43,271 nt of DNA. It comes from an uncultured Microbacteriaceae bacterium. GTDB lineage: Bacteria; Actinomycetota; Actinomycetes; Actinomycetales; Microbacteriaceae. The position numbers and the translations under genes are program-made. Below, piece by piece: positions 24,296 to 33,792 of the stretch. The notes beneath the pieces are model-generated. The model was not told the origin of the DNA and made no database searches. It saw nothing but the letters and a program-made list of their open reading frames with translations. The stretch spans positions 1 through 43,271 of the forward strand of contig CALGUV010000106.1 in the NCBI GenBank assembly GCA_937920245.1, in the 5' to 3' direction. Each line of letters opens with the position of its first letter. Within the stretch, counting starts at the first letter, position 1.

Positions 24296-26646
24296 TAGGC
24301 GGCCGCCAAATAGTCATCGATTGCTACCCCGCTGCCATCCCGGCGTTGGTCTATCTCGATTACTGGAAGTTCAGACCCATCTAGGTTTAGCAGTACTGGA
24401 CTCGGAGAACTGATGGCTGCGAAATATAACTGGTCCTGATTTTTCAAGAAGCGGTGACATCTAACACCTTGGGTTCCTCTGCCCTTCCGCGGGTAATTCG
24501 CAACAGGGGTTATCTTTATGGCCCCTGAGTCAGTGGAACCCAGAGCCAATGAAGAGTTCGCTGCCGTCACTAGGTTCGAACCCGAATCAACGACGCCGAA
24601 ACTTATGACCAGCGATTCTGGCGATGAAATTCCCGACATGCCGCTAGCACTAAGCCCCTGCGGTCTCACCGATTTTGCAGGGAAGATCAATAGATTCGCG
24701 CTGCTCGTCACGAAGCAAAGCTCAGTGTCATCGGCGGCGACGGTGAAGGCAACTATTTTGTCTCCGTCCTTTAGGCCAATCAGTCCGACCTCTTCTTTGT
24801 CAGGGAAGGGGCCGGAGAGTCTCTTGACAACTCCGTTGGTTGTTCCTAGCGCGTAGGTGTCATCGCTCAACCAGTCCGCTATGCCAACCACTGATTCTCC
24901 AGACAGCCCAAGAAATTTATCTGCACTGGACGCATTTGTTGAAACACCAGCCGACATGGCCGGCAAGTCAGAAACGTGAACTCTAATTATTCGACCCTTG
25001 GAAGTAACTAGGCCAACATCCTTTCGAAGTGAAGTGCTGATACTAGTCCCGGCCACCGAAGCTGTCTGTGTTGAAGGTTCGGCGCGGAAAAGGTTTCCAA
25101 GTGCATCGAGAGTCACCGTTGCGGGGGAGTCCTCAAGTTGTGTCACCTGAACTGCTTTTCGAGAGATAGTAACTCCCTCTGAATCGATCAATTGAGTTCT
25201 CCTCGCGTCCCCAAATTCTGCAGCGACTTCGTCAAGCTCCTTGGAGACCAGTCGCTTTACTAGTTCGTCGCTACCGAGCAGTTGCTGGAGGTTTGCGATT
25301 TCCTTTCGAAGTGTGTCAGCCTCTGTTTCCAACTCAATCAGGCTAAATCTGGTGAGTCTTCGAAGCCTAAGTTCCAGAATGTAATCGGATTGCAGCTCCG
25401 AGAGATCAAACACGGTTTTGAGCCGATCGCGAGCAGCTTCTGCGGTGTCGGAAGTTCTGATCACCTCAATAATCTCGTCGATGTTGAGTACGGCGATCGC
25501 TAGGCCGTCAAGCAGGTGAAGCCTCCCCATCCTGCGGTCTAATCGATTCTTGCTTCGTCGAGTAGTCACGCTAATGCGATGCTTGAGGTAAACCTCCAGG
25601 AGGGCCTTCAATGGCATTTGCTGCGGTCGGCCCTCGACTAGCGCCACGTTATTTATGCCGAAGCTCTCTTCGATTGGAGTCAGGCGATACAGGGCGTCAA
25701 TGACCGAAGCAGGATCGAACCCGGTCTTGAGCTCAATGATTAGTCGCAGTCCGTTTTCGCGATCGGTCAGGTCGACGACGTTGTGGATGCCTTCAAGTTT
25801 CTTTGAGGTGACCGCGTCTCTTATTTTCTCGATTACTCTTTCTGGGCCGACCAGGTATGGCAGTTCGGTGATAACCAATCCGGTGCGCCGCGGGCCAACC
25901 ATTTCAACCGAGATCTTTGCTCGAGTTCGAAAAGTCCCTCGACCCGTCAGATAGGCCTCTCTTAGGCCATCGCCGACCAGGGCTACGGCGCCAGCTGGTA
26001 GATCCGGGCCAGGCAGGACTTCCATGATTTGGTCAAGCGAGGCTTCTGGGTTTTTGATCAGTAAGTGCAGAGCTGCAACAACCTCTTTCAAATTGTGAGG
26101 CGGCATGTTCGTTGCCATACCCACTGCGATTCCGCTGGCACCGTTGACTAGAAGGTTTGGGAAGGCGGCGGGTAGCACCGACGGCTCTGTCAGCTGGGCA
26201 TCGTAGTTTGGTGTGAAATCGACTACGTCTTCGTCGAGGCTTTGATTCAGAGCCTCTGCGGCCTTGGCAAGCCTGGCTTCGGTGTATCTTGCGGCGGCGG
26301 GTCCGTCATCGAGGCTTCCAAAGTTTCCGTGACCGTCTATTAGCGGAAGGCGCAGTGAGAAATTCTGCGACATCCTCACCAGGGCGTCGTAGATTGCCTG
26401 GTCTCCGTGCGGGTGAAGTTTTCCCATGACTTCACCGGTAACCCTGGCCGACTTCACGTGTCCGCGGTCGGACTTCAAGCCCATCTCACCCATTTGGTAA
26501 ATGATTCTTCGCTGAACAGGTTTTAGGCCGTCTCTAGCATCGGGGAGCGCTCTTGAGTAAATAACAGAGTAGGAGTATTCCAGGAAGCTCTCTTGCATTT
26601 CTGCAGAGACATCAATGTCTACAATTCGTTCCGATGTATCGGTCAT
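24292..26646 (-). CDS. parC: DNA topoisomerase IV subunit A (GyrA paralogue)
   Basis: 784 residues. DNA-cleaving subunit partnering ParE. The winged-helix domain has ALPDARDGLKPVQRRIIYQM, GKLHPHGDQAIYDALVRM and the catalytic tyrosine Y121 in AAARYTEARL. A tower and coiled-coil region follows (LRLRRLTRFSLIELETEADTLRKEI). The C-terminal beta-pinwheel is diverged, with repeats such as GRIIRVHVSDLP, GVVKRLSGPF and NYPRKGRGTQGVRCHRF. No complete GyrA box (QRRGGKG type) is present, supporting topoisomerase IV rather than gyrase. Start MTDTSERIVDIDVSAEM is typical; upstream is a short AGGA. Confidence 0.92.
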   Translation of the reverse strand: MTDTSERIVDIDVSAEMQESFLEYSYSVIYSRALPDARDGLKPVQRRIIYQMGEMGLKSDRGHVKSARVTGEVMGKLHPHGDQAIYDALVRMSQNFSLRLPLIDGHGNFGSLDDGPAAARYTEARLAKAAEALNQSLDEDVVDFTPNYDAQLTEPSVLPAAFPNLLVNGASGIAVGMATNMPPHNLKEVVAALHLLIKNPEASLDQIMEVLPGPDLPAGAVALVGDGLREAYLTGRGTFRTRAKISVEMVGPRRTGLVITELPYLVGPERVIEKIRDAVTSKKLEGIHNVVDLTDRENGLRLIIELKTGFDPASVIDALYRLTPIEESFGINNVALVEGRPQQMPLKALLEVYLKHRISVTTRRSKNRLDRRMGRLHLLDGLAIAVLNIDEIIEVIRTSDTAEAARDRLKTVFDLSELQSDYILELRLRRLTRFSLIELETEADTLRKEIANLQQLLGSDELVKRLVSKELDEVAAEFGDARRTQLIDSEGVTISRKAVQVTQLEDSPATVTLDALGNLFRAEPSTQTASVAGTSISTSLRKDVGLVTSKGRIIRVHVSDLPAMSAGVSTNASSADKFLGLSGESVVGIADWLSDDTYALGTTNGVVKRLSGPFPDKEEVGLIGLKDGDKIVAFTVAADDTELCFVTSSANLLIFPAKSVRPQGLSASGMSGISSPESLVISFGVVDSGSNLVTAANSSLALGSTDSGAIKITPVANYPRKGRGTQGVRCHRFLKNQDQLYFAAISSPSPVLLNLDGSELPVIEIDQRRDGSGVAIDDYLAAAY

Positions 26647-26673
26647 GAGTCCTAGCTGTGCGAAACTTGTGGG

Positions 26674-27798
26674 GTGCCTTTGACTTTACCCGCTGTCCCC
26701 AATGCTTTAGGGAACATTCGCAACGTGTTCACATCTGGGCTGCTTTCGTTGCAGGGTCTGAGCAATCCCTTGGGTTTAAGTCATAAGCAAAAGGTGATTG
26801 TTATTTTGATCGACGGCCTTGGCGCTGAACAGATAATGCAGCGAAGCGGACACGCGCCATGGCTCAATAGCTTGCTAAATAAAAAAAGCATCTCGGTTTG
26901 CGGTTTTCCAGCGACTACCAGTGCGAACATTGCCTCATTCGCAACTGGCGATTCCCCGGGCCAACACGGATTAGTCGGGCACCGAGTCTGGGATAGGAAT
27001 TACGACGAACAGATAAACCTCCTGGTGGGGTGGAACGAACGCACGGATCCGCTCGTTTGGCAACCTCGCGAAACGGTTTCTGAGCGCGCATTGGCTTTGG
27101 GATTGGAATGCAATGTTGTTGCCGCATCTGAGTACCGCGGCACCGGCTATAGCCAGGCCACTATGCGAGGCGCCAACTTCATTTCCGCTGATTCTTGGCA
27201 GGAGAAGTTCGAGGCTGCAAGGACGATTGCAAATTCAAAGCGGCAATCTCTGACGTATTTGTACATTCCCGAACTTGACAAATATGGTCATCAGAGTGGT
27301 TGGTCAAGCTCTGGTTGGGCGGCAATGCTCGAGGAACTTGATTCAGCTCTCAGATCATTCTGTGAAAAAATACCAAAGGATACCGGGGTGGTGATCACGG
27401 CGGACCATGGAATGATCGAGACTGCCAAGCCAAGGCAGCTAGTGCTCGATGATTGCTACGAAAAAAGTGGTTCGGTCCAATTTGTTGGGGGCGACACGAG
27501 AGTAAATTATGTCTATCTTGACAACATTGGAGCTGTGGACCAGGTCGCAGCGGATCTCGAGCCTTTAAGCTACGCGTTCGACACCGTAAAGACCGAAGAT
27601 GCCATTGCCGCAAATTGGTTTGGTGAAGTGCTTCAGCCAGCACGCGACCGATTACCAGAGCTCATGCTTCTGGCGAAATCGGACTTCACCTTGTATCACT
27701 CGAAATACTTCAAATCCAGGAGCTTTGACATGGTTGCGCATCATGGCTCGTTGTCACCCGCGGAGATTAGAGTGCCACTAATCCGAATCGGATTCTGA
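26674..27798 (+). CDS. Alkaline phosphatase superfamily phosphodiesterase / nucleotide pyrophosphatase
   Basis: 374 residues from GTG. A predicted metal-dependent phosphodiesterase of the type I nucleotide pyrophosphatase group. VIVILIDGLGAEQI supplies the first metal aspartate, GFPATTSANIASFATG the threonine nucleophile, YLYIPELDKYGHQSG the second Asp/His site, VVITADHGM the third, and YHSKYFKSRSFDMVAHHGS the C-terminal histidines. No signal peptide is evident, so it is probably cytoplasmic. The substrate is unknown. It lies divergent to parC by 27 bp and its last 21 bp overlap the convergent sepH gene. A weak GAAACT sits 6 nt before GTG. Confidence 0.88.
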   Translation: MPLTLPAVPNALGNIRNVFTSGLLSLQGLSNPLGLSHKQKVIVILIDGLGAEQIMQRSGHAPWLNSLLNKKSISVCGFPATTSANIASFATGDSPGQHGLVGHRVWDRNYDEQINLLVGWNERTDPLVWQPRETVSERALALGLECNVVAASEYRGTGYSQATMRGANFISADSWQEKFEAARTIANSKRQSLTYLYIPELDKYGHQSGWSSSGWAAMLEELDSALRSFCEKIPKDTGVVITADHGMIETAKPRQLVLDDCYEKSGSVQFVGGDTRVNYVYLDNIGAVDQVAADLEPLSYAFDTVKTEDAIAANWFGEVLQPARDRLPELMLLAKSDFTLYHSKYFKSRSFDMVAHHGSLSPAEIRVPLIRIGF

Positions 27799-28533
27799 GT
27801 TCGTAGTCCCAAGAACAATCTCGTCCCAGCTTGGCAAGGAAGCTCTTCCCTTGGCTGTCGCCGGCTTTAGATCGGCCTGTTTGCGCCTAGTCCTAAGTTC
27901 TTCAACAAGGCTGTGTACTGAAGCAGTGCGTTCGGAGCTCTCCGAGTCTTCGGGTGAGTCTGGTGCTGATGACTCAGGCTCCATCTGCACCTCAGTCGGG
28001 ATTGATTCGTGAAAAACCGGCGACGTGACATCTCGACGCGATTGTTGCTTCGAAGCATTCTGGGCGGCTTTATTGGTCGGCTCGAGGCTGCGTGAAAGAG
28101 GATCGAATTTCCAACTCATCGGTTCTTGGCCATTCGCGTGGACGTGCCAAGTTCCCTCAGTTTTTAACACGCTGAACGTTGCTGACGGATCCGAGCGCGA
28201 GATTAAGTCTTGAAACCGCATCATGGATGCGCCGTCACTAACCTCAGTATTTAGGGCAGCTTCTAGAACATATCGAAGTTCATCTAGGATCGGGGCTGCG
28301 AACGGCCTAATTGCGTCAACGTCTTGCCCGACTTGGGTGGCGACCTCATCCACACTGTGGCCGGCTCTAATGAGATCTTGAACTAACTTAGGGCTGAAAT
28401 CCGCTCCGGACACCCTTGGATTGTTTTTGAGAGCGTCCCTCATGGAATCGTCGATTGGAACTTGGAAGCGTTCTCCCTGGTCCGACTCGAGAATGATTGA
28501 GTCAGCTTCTCTGGCAACAAATCTTAGGTTCAT
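27778..28533 (-). CDS. sepH: Septation protein SepH (DUF3071)
   Basis: 251 residues. An actinobacterial cell-division factor reported to bind and stimulate FtsZ assembly. The N-terminal domain (MNLRFVAREADSIILESDQG) leads into a helix-turn-helix-like segment, FSPKLVQDLIRAGHSVDEVA, as in the family. A disordered Ser/Glu/Asp-rich middle follows, with VHSLVEELRTRRKQ and the family C-terminal signature ASLPSWDEIVLG. An AGGAGG ribosome binding site lies 5 nt before the ATG. The 3' end overlaps the convergent phosphodiesterase by 21 bp. Confidence 0.9.
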   Translation of the reverse strand: MNLRFVAREADSIILESDQGERFQVPIDDSMRDALKNNPRVSGADFSPKLVQDLIRAGHSVDEVATQVGQDVDAIRPFAAPILDELRYVLEAALNTEVSDGASMMRFQDLISRSDPSATFSVLKTEGTWHVHANGQEPMSWKFDPLSRSLEPTNKAAQNASKQQSRRDVTSPVFHESIPTEVQMEPESSAPDSPEDSESSERTASVHSLVEELRTRRKQADLKPATAKGRASLPSWDEIVLGTTNSESDSD

Positions 28534-28631
28534 GGATGCCTCCTAGTTATGAAGTGTGGCACTTTGGGGCGTTTGCTGGATTATTTCGCTCGGTGAGTTT
28601 GCTAAAGGATTTTGTCTTGCGGCGAGCCTAG

Positions 28632-28660
28632 TTTGCAAAATTTCGATTCCTAGGGCATAG
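28632..28660 (+). promoter_or_regulatory. Predicted promoter of the DUF4193 gene
   Basis: TTGCAA (28632-28637) and CATAGT (28655-28660) separated by exactly 17 bp, followed by a short leader carrying a GAGGCGGG ribosome binding site before the ATG at 28694. Confidence 0.6.
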
Positions 28661-28693
28661 TTCACGCCGAGACACCAAGAGAGGCGGGACAGC

Positions 28694-28975
28694 ATGGCAA
28701 CGGATTACGACGCAACTCGAAAGACGGATGACGACACTGAGTCCCTTGATGCCCTGAAGGAACGTGGTCCTTCCGCGGGCTCAGGTGGCGACGATGACGT
28801 TGACAACGCTGATGGTTTTACGATGCCGGATGTGGTCAACGAGGAACTCGAAGTTGTTGTGCTACCTCTTCAGGAAAACGAATTTACTTGTACCAACTGT
28901 TTCCTAGTTAAGCCGCACCACCAGAGAGCCTCAAAGCCTCGATCAGCTGCGGTTTGCATTGATTGCGCTGGCTAG
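28694..28975 (+). CDS. DUF4193 family protein
   Basis: 93 residues. MATDYDATRKTDDD at the start is nearly invariant in this actinobacterial family; a strongly acidic middle (GGDDDVDNAD) follows. The C-terminal part has two CxxC pairs, CTNC and CIDC, spaced to bind one zinc ion. The function is unknown; its size and acidity resemble small transcription- or ribosome-associated proteins, but nothing here proves that. It has its own promoter and ribosome binding site. The last 33 bp overlap the convergent DUF3093 gene. Confidence 0.9.
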   Translation: MATDYDATRKTDDDTESLDALKERGPSAGSGGDDDVDNADGFTMPDVVNEELEVVVLPLQENEFTCTNCFLVKPHHQRASKPRSAAVCIDCAG

Positions 28976-29386
28976 CCCCGAGGGGTTTCTGGTACTTATT
29001 AGTAGGTAAGCAGTGGGGTCGTTTGGGTCGGTCACGCGGACTTTAACCATGAACTTAATGTCCCCTCTTATCACAAATTGTGCAGCCGGGCTGAGGCCTG
29101 GTCCTCGCTCTGTCTTCATCTGATCTCCTTCTAAACCGAAGGCTTCCCCTAGCGCGCTTAGCGGCACATTTATCCTGCCAGCTCTTATGTTTTCCGTGAT
29201 CTGTATGGTGGGCGCGGAGAAGATTGACAGTAGAACGAGAGCAACTGGCACCAGCCCGGCCATAACTACAGCGCCACTCTGAGACACCGGCAACACCGAC
29301 AGCAAAACAAGCGGGGCGGACAGACTCATGGCGATCAAAAAACCGACTGACGGGTACAAGCGTTCGAAATAGGAATTAGTAGGCAC
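28943..29386 (-). CDS. DUF3093 membrane protein
   Basis: 147 residues from GTG. Two adjacent hydrophobic helices (about 14-33 and 38-58) are followed by a soluble domain with EAFGLEGDQMKTERGPGLSPAA, FMVKVRVTDPNDPTAYLLISTRNP and SGLASAI, as in DUF3093 proteins, which are normally next to dut in actinobacteria. The function is unknown. TAATGT ends 6 nt before the GTG, predicting leaderless translation. The divergent dut start lies only 22 bp away. Confidence 0.88.
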   Translation of the reverse strand: MPTNSYFERLYPSVGFLIAMSLSAPLVLLSVLPVSQSGAVVMAGLVPVALVLLSIFSAPTIQITENIRAGRINVPLSALGEAFGLEGDQMKTERGPGLSPAAQFVIRGDIKFMVKVRVTDPNDPTAYLLISTRNPSGLASAINANRS

Positions 29387-29392
29387 GGTAAT

Positions 29393-29398
29393 ACATTA
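29393..29398 (-). promoter_or_regulatory. Predicted -10 box of leaderless DUF3093 transcript
   Basis: TAATGT on the minus strand, 6 nt before GTG. It overlaps by 2 bp the dut -10 box on the other strand. Confidence 0.55.
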
Positions 29399-29402
29399 CG
29401 CT
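29397..29402 (+). promoter_or_regulatory. Predicted -10 box of leaderless dut transcript
   Basis: TACGCT, 6 nt before the dut ATG. The next six bases contain no useful Shine-Dalgarno. Confidence 0.55.
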
Positions 29403-29408
29403 CTAGGC

Positions 29409-29840
29409 ATGGATTTGGAAGTGCTGATAATTGCTCAAGATGGGTTTGAGCCGATTTACGCGAAGCCGGGAGATGCCGGCTGCGATCTTCGCTCAACTCA
29501 ACAGCTGATGATTGCTGCAGGGGAACGGATGCTTGTTCGAACCGGAGTGAAGCTAGCAATGCCCGACGGCTACGTAGGGCTCGTTCATCCTCGGAGCGGT
29601 CTTGCGGCTAAAAGCGGAATAACGGTGTTGAATGCTCCGGGAACTGTTGATGCAGGCTACAGGGGAGAAATCATGGTGACACTGCTCAACACTTCGGATG
29701 AGGACTTTCAAATAGAAGCTGGTGATCGGATTGCACAGTTGTTGTTCCAAAAGGTAGAACGAGCCCGTTTTATATCGGTTACCGAACTACCCGAATCCAG
29801 TCGAGGTGCGACCGGCTTCGGTTCAACGGGGAAGGCGTGA
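29409..29840 (+). CDS. dut: Deoxyuridine triphosphate nucleotidohydrolase (dUTPase)
   Basis: 143 residues. Hydrolyses dUTP to dUMP and pyrophosphate, keeping uracil out of DNA and supplying thymidylate synthesis. All five trimeric dUTPase motifs are present: AGCDLRS (24-30), PRSGLAAKSGI (61-71), NAPGTVDAGYRGEI (75-88, with D81 and Y84 in the uridine pocket), GDRIAQLL and the C-terminal RGATGFGSTG loop. It leads an operon with DUF3710 and DUF3159, with the next ATG overlapping its stop by one base. Confidence 0.97.
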   Translation: MDLEVLIIAQDGFEPIYAKPGDAGCDLRSTQQLMIAAGERMLVRTGVKLAMPDGYVGLVHPRSGLAAKSGITVLNAPGTVDAGYRGEIMVTLLNTSDEDFQIEAGDRIAQLLFQKVERARFISVTELPESSRGATGFGSTGKA

Positions 29841-30403
29841 TGTCTAAATCGAGCCCTGTGGATAGGGATACTGCTGGCCCCTTTGACGTTTCAGAAATTG
29901 GTGTTCTGACGCCATACCTTGATTTTGGCTCCATTAGGTTAGCTCCTGCTCAGGGTATGCAGATCAGAGCCGACATTGACGACACAAGCAAGAAGGTAGT
30001 TGCCCTAACGGTTGAAGTTGAGGGACACCGATTGCAGCTGCAGGCTTTTGCTTCGACTAAGTCCGATGGCCTCTGGGAAACAACTATGGCTGCCCTAATT
30101 CAAGGCATCGCCACTCAGGGCGGATTGATGGAACCCGTCGAAGGAATTGTGGGTCAAGAGCTTCGGGGGAGTGTGCCGGCTAGAAGCGGGGAGCAGGTAA
30201 TATCCAGACCGACCAGGTTCATCGGCGTTGATGGTCCGCGGTGGTTTCTTCGAGGAGTTATTTCGGCGTCCACAATCAACGAGGATGTTTACGCTCGACT
30301 TGTTTCGATTTTTCGATCAGCCGCTGTCAGTCGCGGTGACATTGCCATGCCTCCGGGAGAACTTTTACCATTGAGGTTGCCCGTGAGTGATAAAAATGAG
30401 TGA
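29840..30403 (+). CDS. DUF3710 family protein
   Basis: 187 residues from the ATG at 29840, whose A is the last base of the dut TGA; a GTG one codon earlier is an alternative. Family landmarks: GPFDVSEI, YLDFGSIRLAPAQGMQIR, LQLQAFASTKSDGLWE and DGPRWFLRG. It looks like a soluble mixed alpha/beta protein without membrane segments. The family follows dut in most actinobacteria, and its role is not known. Its end overlaps the next gene by 8 bp, so the three genes are probably translated as a unit. Confidence 0.88.
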   Translation: MSKSSPVDRDTAGPFDVSEIGVLTPYLDFGSIRLAPAQGMQIRADIDDTSKKVVALTVEVEGHRLQLQAFASTKSDGLWETTMAALIQGIATQGGLMEPVEGIVGQELRGSVPARSGEQVISRPTRFIGVDGPRWFLRGVISASTINEDVYARLVSIFRSAAVSRGDIAMPPGELLPLRLPVSDKNE

Positions 30404-31070
30404 TCCAGATGCTGTCGCCAAGCGACTAGGACTGGAAAAAGGCGAAGAGGGCTTCGACCTGAACCGTCAGTCTCTTCTTGCCGGAATTGGTGGTCCGCTG
30501 GGTATTGCCGAAGCGATACTCCCAGCCACCTTGTTTTCTATTGTTTTCGCCATAACCGGAGAGGCGATAGCCGCTGTGGCTGTGGCGGCCGGAAGCTCTG
30601 CTCTATTCATAGCCATTCGTCTTGCACAACGAAAATCTTTGATGCAGGCAATCGTTGGTGCTGCTGCAATCGCATTCGCAGCATTTTTAGCACTTCGTGA
30701 TGGAGGGCAGGCCGCCGACTACTTTGTTCCGGGATTCTTTACCAATGCAGCATACGCTTTTGTTTTTCTGATTTCGGTGTTGATACGACGACCGATCATG
30801 GGTTACGGGGCACAGTTACTTTTCGGCTTGGCAAATTGGCGAAGCGACAAAGCGGTGTTTTCCAGGCTTAGAACGGTGACTCTAGTCTGGGTTGGGTTTT
30901 TCTTAGCTCGTTTAGCAGTTCAGCTTCCTTTGTATTTCTCCGGTCAAGTTGAGCTTTTGGCCGCATCTCGTGTGGTCATGGGTGCTCCGGCATACGCGGG
31001 ACTGCTGGCTCTTACTTGGATTCTGCTGAGGCGCATCGCTAACCCAATTGACGGTAGATTAGAGGGGTAA
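30396..31070 (+). CDS. DUF3159 membrane protein
   Basis: 224 residues from the ATG at 30396. A short soluble N-terminus is followed by [20 protein letters not shown] and about six hydrophobic segments, so it is an integral inner-membrane protein. The motif [15 protein letters not shown], then RRPIMGYG, is typical of the family. The function is unknown; it always seems to travel with dut and DUF3710 in actinobacteria. A GTG three codons upstream is a less likely start. The aconitase gene follows after 19 bp. Confidence 0.87.
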   Translation: MSDPDAVAKRLGLEKGEEGFDLNRQSLLAGIGGPLGIAEAILPATLFSIVFAITGEAIAAVAVAAGSSALFIAIRLAQRKSLMQAIVGAAAIAFAAFLALRDGGQAADYFVPGFFTNAAYAFVFLISVLIRRPIMGYGAQLLFGLANWRSDKAVFSRLRTVTLVWVGFFLARLAVQLPLYFSGQVELLAASRVVMGAPAYAGLLALTWILLRRIANPIDGRLEG

Positions 31071-31089
31071 TCTTCTAGGAGTTGTTCTA

Positions 31090-33759
31090 ATGTCCCATTT
31101 TTCAAGCGCCAGCAATCTAACCGTCGGCACCAAAACCTACAAGTACTTCAGCATGGCAGGGCTCGACGTTCAAAAGTTGCCATATAGCCTCAAGATACTT
31201 CTTGAGAACATGCTGCGGACCAAGGATGGTGCGAACGTAACTCAGGCTCACGTCGACGCTTTAGTGGCATGGGATCCAAACAAGGAGCCCGATACTGAAA
31301 TCCAATTCAGCCCCGCAAGAGTGATCATGCAGGATTTCACCGGAGTTCCCTGCATCGTTGATCTAGCAACCATGCGTGAGGCGGTTCAGGAGCTTGGTGG
31401 AGACCCACAAAGCATCAACCCACTCACCCCAGCGGAGATGGTCATCGATCACAGTGTTGTGGCGGATGTGTCAGGATCTCCAGACGCCGCTGAGCGAAAC
31501 GTTGAGTTTGAATACCAGCGAAACAGTGAGCGCTACCAGTTTTTACGTTGGGGCCAGACGGCGTTCGATAACTTTAAGGTCGTTCCGCCGGGAACAGGCA
31601 TCGTTCACCAGGTAAACATTGAGTTCTTGGCTAGAACAGTGATGACTCGCGAGGTTGATGGCGAATTGGTTGCGTACCCCGATAGCTGCGTTGGAACGGA
31701 TTCGCACACGACCATGGTCAACGGACTCGGTGTTCTTGGCTGGGGTGTTGGCGGCATCGAAGCCGAGGCTGCGATGTTGGGTCAGCCAGTATCAATGCTT
31801 ATTCCAAAGGTCGTAGGTTTCAAGCTAACCGGCCAAATCCCAGTTGGGGCAACGGCTACGGATGTCGTGCTAACTATTACCCAGCAGCTTCGTAACCACG
31901 GGGTCGTGGGCAAGTTCGTTGAATTTTACGGAGACGGTGTTGCAAGTGTGCCATTGGCCAACCGCGCGACAATCGGCAACATGTCTCCTGAATTTGGTTC
32001 TACGGTGGCAATTTTCCCAATTGACGATGTGACCTTGGATTATCTGCGCATTACAGGCCGTGATTCGGACGAAATAGCTCTCGTGGAGGCCTACGCGAAA
32101 GCGCAGGGCATGTGGCATGACCCAAGTCAAGAGCCTGATTTCAGCGAGTACCTAGAGCTTGATCTTTCAACAGTTGTGCCTTCAATTGCCGGCCCCAAGC
32201 GCCCTCAGGATCGGGTTGAACTGTCCACGAGCAAGGCATCTTTTGAGCGGGACCTGAAGAGCTACGCACCTTCATTCAGTGCGCCAGTCCCAGTGAAGGG
32301 CAAGGATTATCAGCTTGATCACGGCGCGGTGACCATCGCGTCGATCACTTCTTGCACTAACACCTCAAACCCTTCGGTGATGATAGCTGCCGGGCTGTTA
32401 GCAAAGAAGGCCGTTGAAAAGGGCCTAACGGCCAAGCCATGGGTAAAGACCTCCTTGGCGCCGGGTTCCAAAGTTGTGACCGAGTACTACAAAAAGGCTG
32501 GCCTAACGGATTCACTCGATCAGCTCGGTTTCCAGCTAGTTGGATATGGCTGCACAACCTGCATCGGCAACTCTGGCCCTCTAGCTGACGAGATATCGGC
32601 AGCGGTTAACGAAGGCGACCTTGCTGTGACAGCGGTCCTCAGCGGAAACCGAAACTTTGAGGGACGCATAAATCCAGATGTCAAGATGAACTACTTAGCT
32701 TCCCCTCCATTGGTGATTGCATATTCTTTGGCTGGAACTATGGACTTTGATTTTGAAACTGAATCACTTGGTTCGGATCAGGATGGACATGATGTTTTCC
32801 TAAAGGACATCTGGCCAACACCGGGTGAGGTTCAAGAGACGATTGATAGCTCAATCAACTCGGAGATGTTCACATCTCAGTACGCTTCCGTATTCGATGG
32901 GGATAGCAGGTGGCAGTCACTGCCAACACCCGAGGGCGCACTGTTTGACTGGGTCAGCGACTCTACTTATGTAAGAAAGCCTCCCTACTTTGAAGGCATG
33001 AGCCTGACGCCTTCGCCTGTGACTGATGTTCATGCCGCAAGGGCCCTGGTGTTGCTTGGTGATTCGGTTACTACCGACCACATCTCACCTGCTGGCTCGA
33101 TAAAAGCTGATTCTCCAGCAGGTATCTACCTGATGGAAAAAGGCGTCGGGCGAGTTGATTTCAATTCCTACGGATCCCGTCGTGGTAACCACGAAGTTAT
33201 GATTCGCGGAACTTTTGCCAACATCAGGCTTCGTAATCAGCTGCTTCAAAACGTTGAAGGTAGCTACACACGTGACTTCACAACCACCGAAGGCTCGCAG
33301 AGCTTCATATTTGATGCGGCTGAGAACTACCGCGCGGCCGGCACACCACTGGTTGCAATCGCCGGCAAAGAGTATGGCTCCGGATCTTCCAGGGATTGGG
33401 CGGCTAAGGGAACAAGTCTCTTGGGCATCAAGGTAGTTATCGCAGAGAGCTTTGAGCGCATTCACCGAAGCAACCTAATCGGCATGGGCGTTCTGCCGCT
33501 GCAGTTCCCTGCAGGACAGCACGCAGCAAGTCTTGGGCTTGATGGCACTGAAGAGTTTGATTTCACGGGGATTGAAGAGCTCAACAATGGCAAGACACCT
33601 AGGACCGTTCACGTGGTGGCCAGGCCGACAGCGCACTCAGCTGAAGGTAAGGCAGTTATCGAGTTTGATGCGGTTGTTCGAATCGATACTCCGGGCGAAG
33701 CCGACTACTTCCGTAATGGCGGTATTTTGCAGTACGTTCTTCGTTCTTTGGTGGCCTAG
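31090..33759 (+). CDS. acnA: Aconitate hydratase A
   Basis: 889 residues. It interconverts citrate and isocitrate in the TCA cycle through a 4Fe-4S cluster. Substrate and cluster motifs: [19 protein letters not shown], the first cluster cysteine in [14 protein letters not shown], and the other two in [12 protein letters not shown]. The C-terminal swivel domain has [14 protein letters not shown] and the [14 protein letters not shown] loop with the catalytic serine. The length is normal for the AcnA/IRP class. An AGGAG sits 8 nt before the ATG. dxs follows 33 bp downstream. Confidence 0.97.
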   Translation: MSHFSSASNLTVGTKTYKYFSMAGLDVQKLPYSLKILLENMLRTKDGANVTQAHVDALVAWDPNKEPDTEIQFSPARVIMQDFTGVPCIVDLATMREAVQELGGDPQSINPLTPAEMVIDHSVVADVSGSPDAAERNVEFEYQRNSERYQFLRWGQTAFDNFKVVPPGTGIVHQVNIEFLARTVMTREVDGELVAYPDSCVGTDSHTTMVNGLGVLGWGVGGIEAEAAMLGQPVSMLIPKVVGFKLTGQIPVGATATDVVLTITQQLRNHGVVGKFVEFYGDGVASVPLANRATIGNMSPEFGSTVAIFPIDDVTLDYLRITGRDSDEIALVEAYAKAQGMWHDPSQEPDFSEYLELDLSTVVPSIAGPKRPQDRVELSTSKASFERDLKSYAPSFSAPVPVKGKDYQLDHGAVTIASITSCTNTSNPSVMIAAGLLAKKAVEKGLTAKPWVKTSLAPGSKVVTEYYKKAGLTDSLDQLGFQLVGYGCTTCIGNSGPLADEISAAVNEGDLAVTAVLSGNRNFEGRINPDVKMNYLASPPLVIAYSLAGTMDFDFETESLGSDQDGHDVFLKDIWPTPGEVQETIDSSINSEMFTSQYASVFDGDSRWQSLPTPEGALFDWVSDSTYVRKPPYFEGMSLTPSPVTDVHAARALVLLGDSVTTDHISPAGSIKADSPAGIYLMEKGVGRVDFNSYGSRRGNHEVMIRGTFANIRLRNQLLQNVEGSYTRDFTTTEGSQSFIFDAAENYRAAGTPLVAIAGKEYGSGSSRDWAAKGTSLLGIKVVIAESFERIHRSNLIGMGVLPLQFPAGQHAASLGLDGTEEFDFTGIEELNNGKTPRTVHVVARPTAHSAEGKAVIEFDAVVRIDTPGEADYFRNGGILQYVLRSLVA

Positions 33760-33792
33760 GAATACTTCAAGTCAACGAATGTTGGGAACCAA

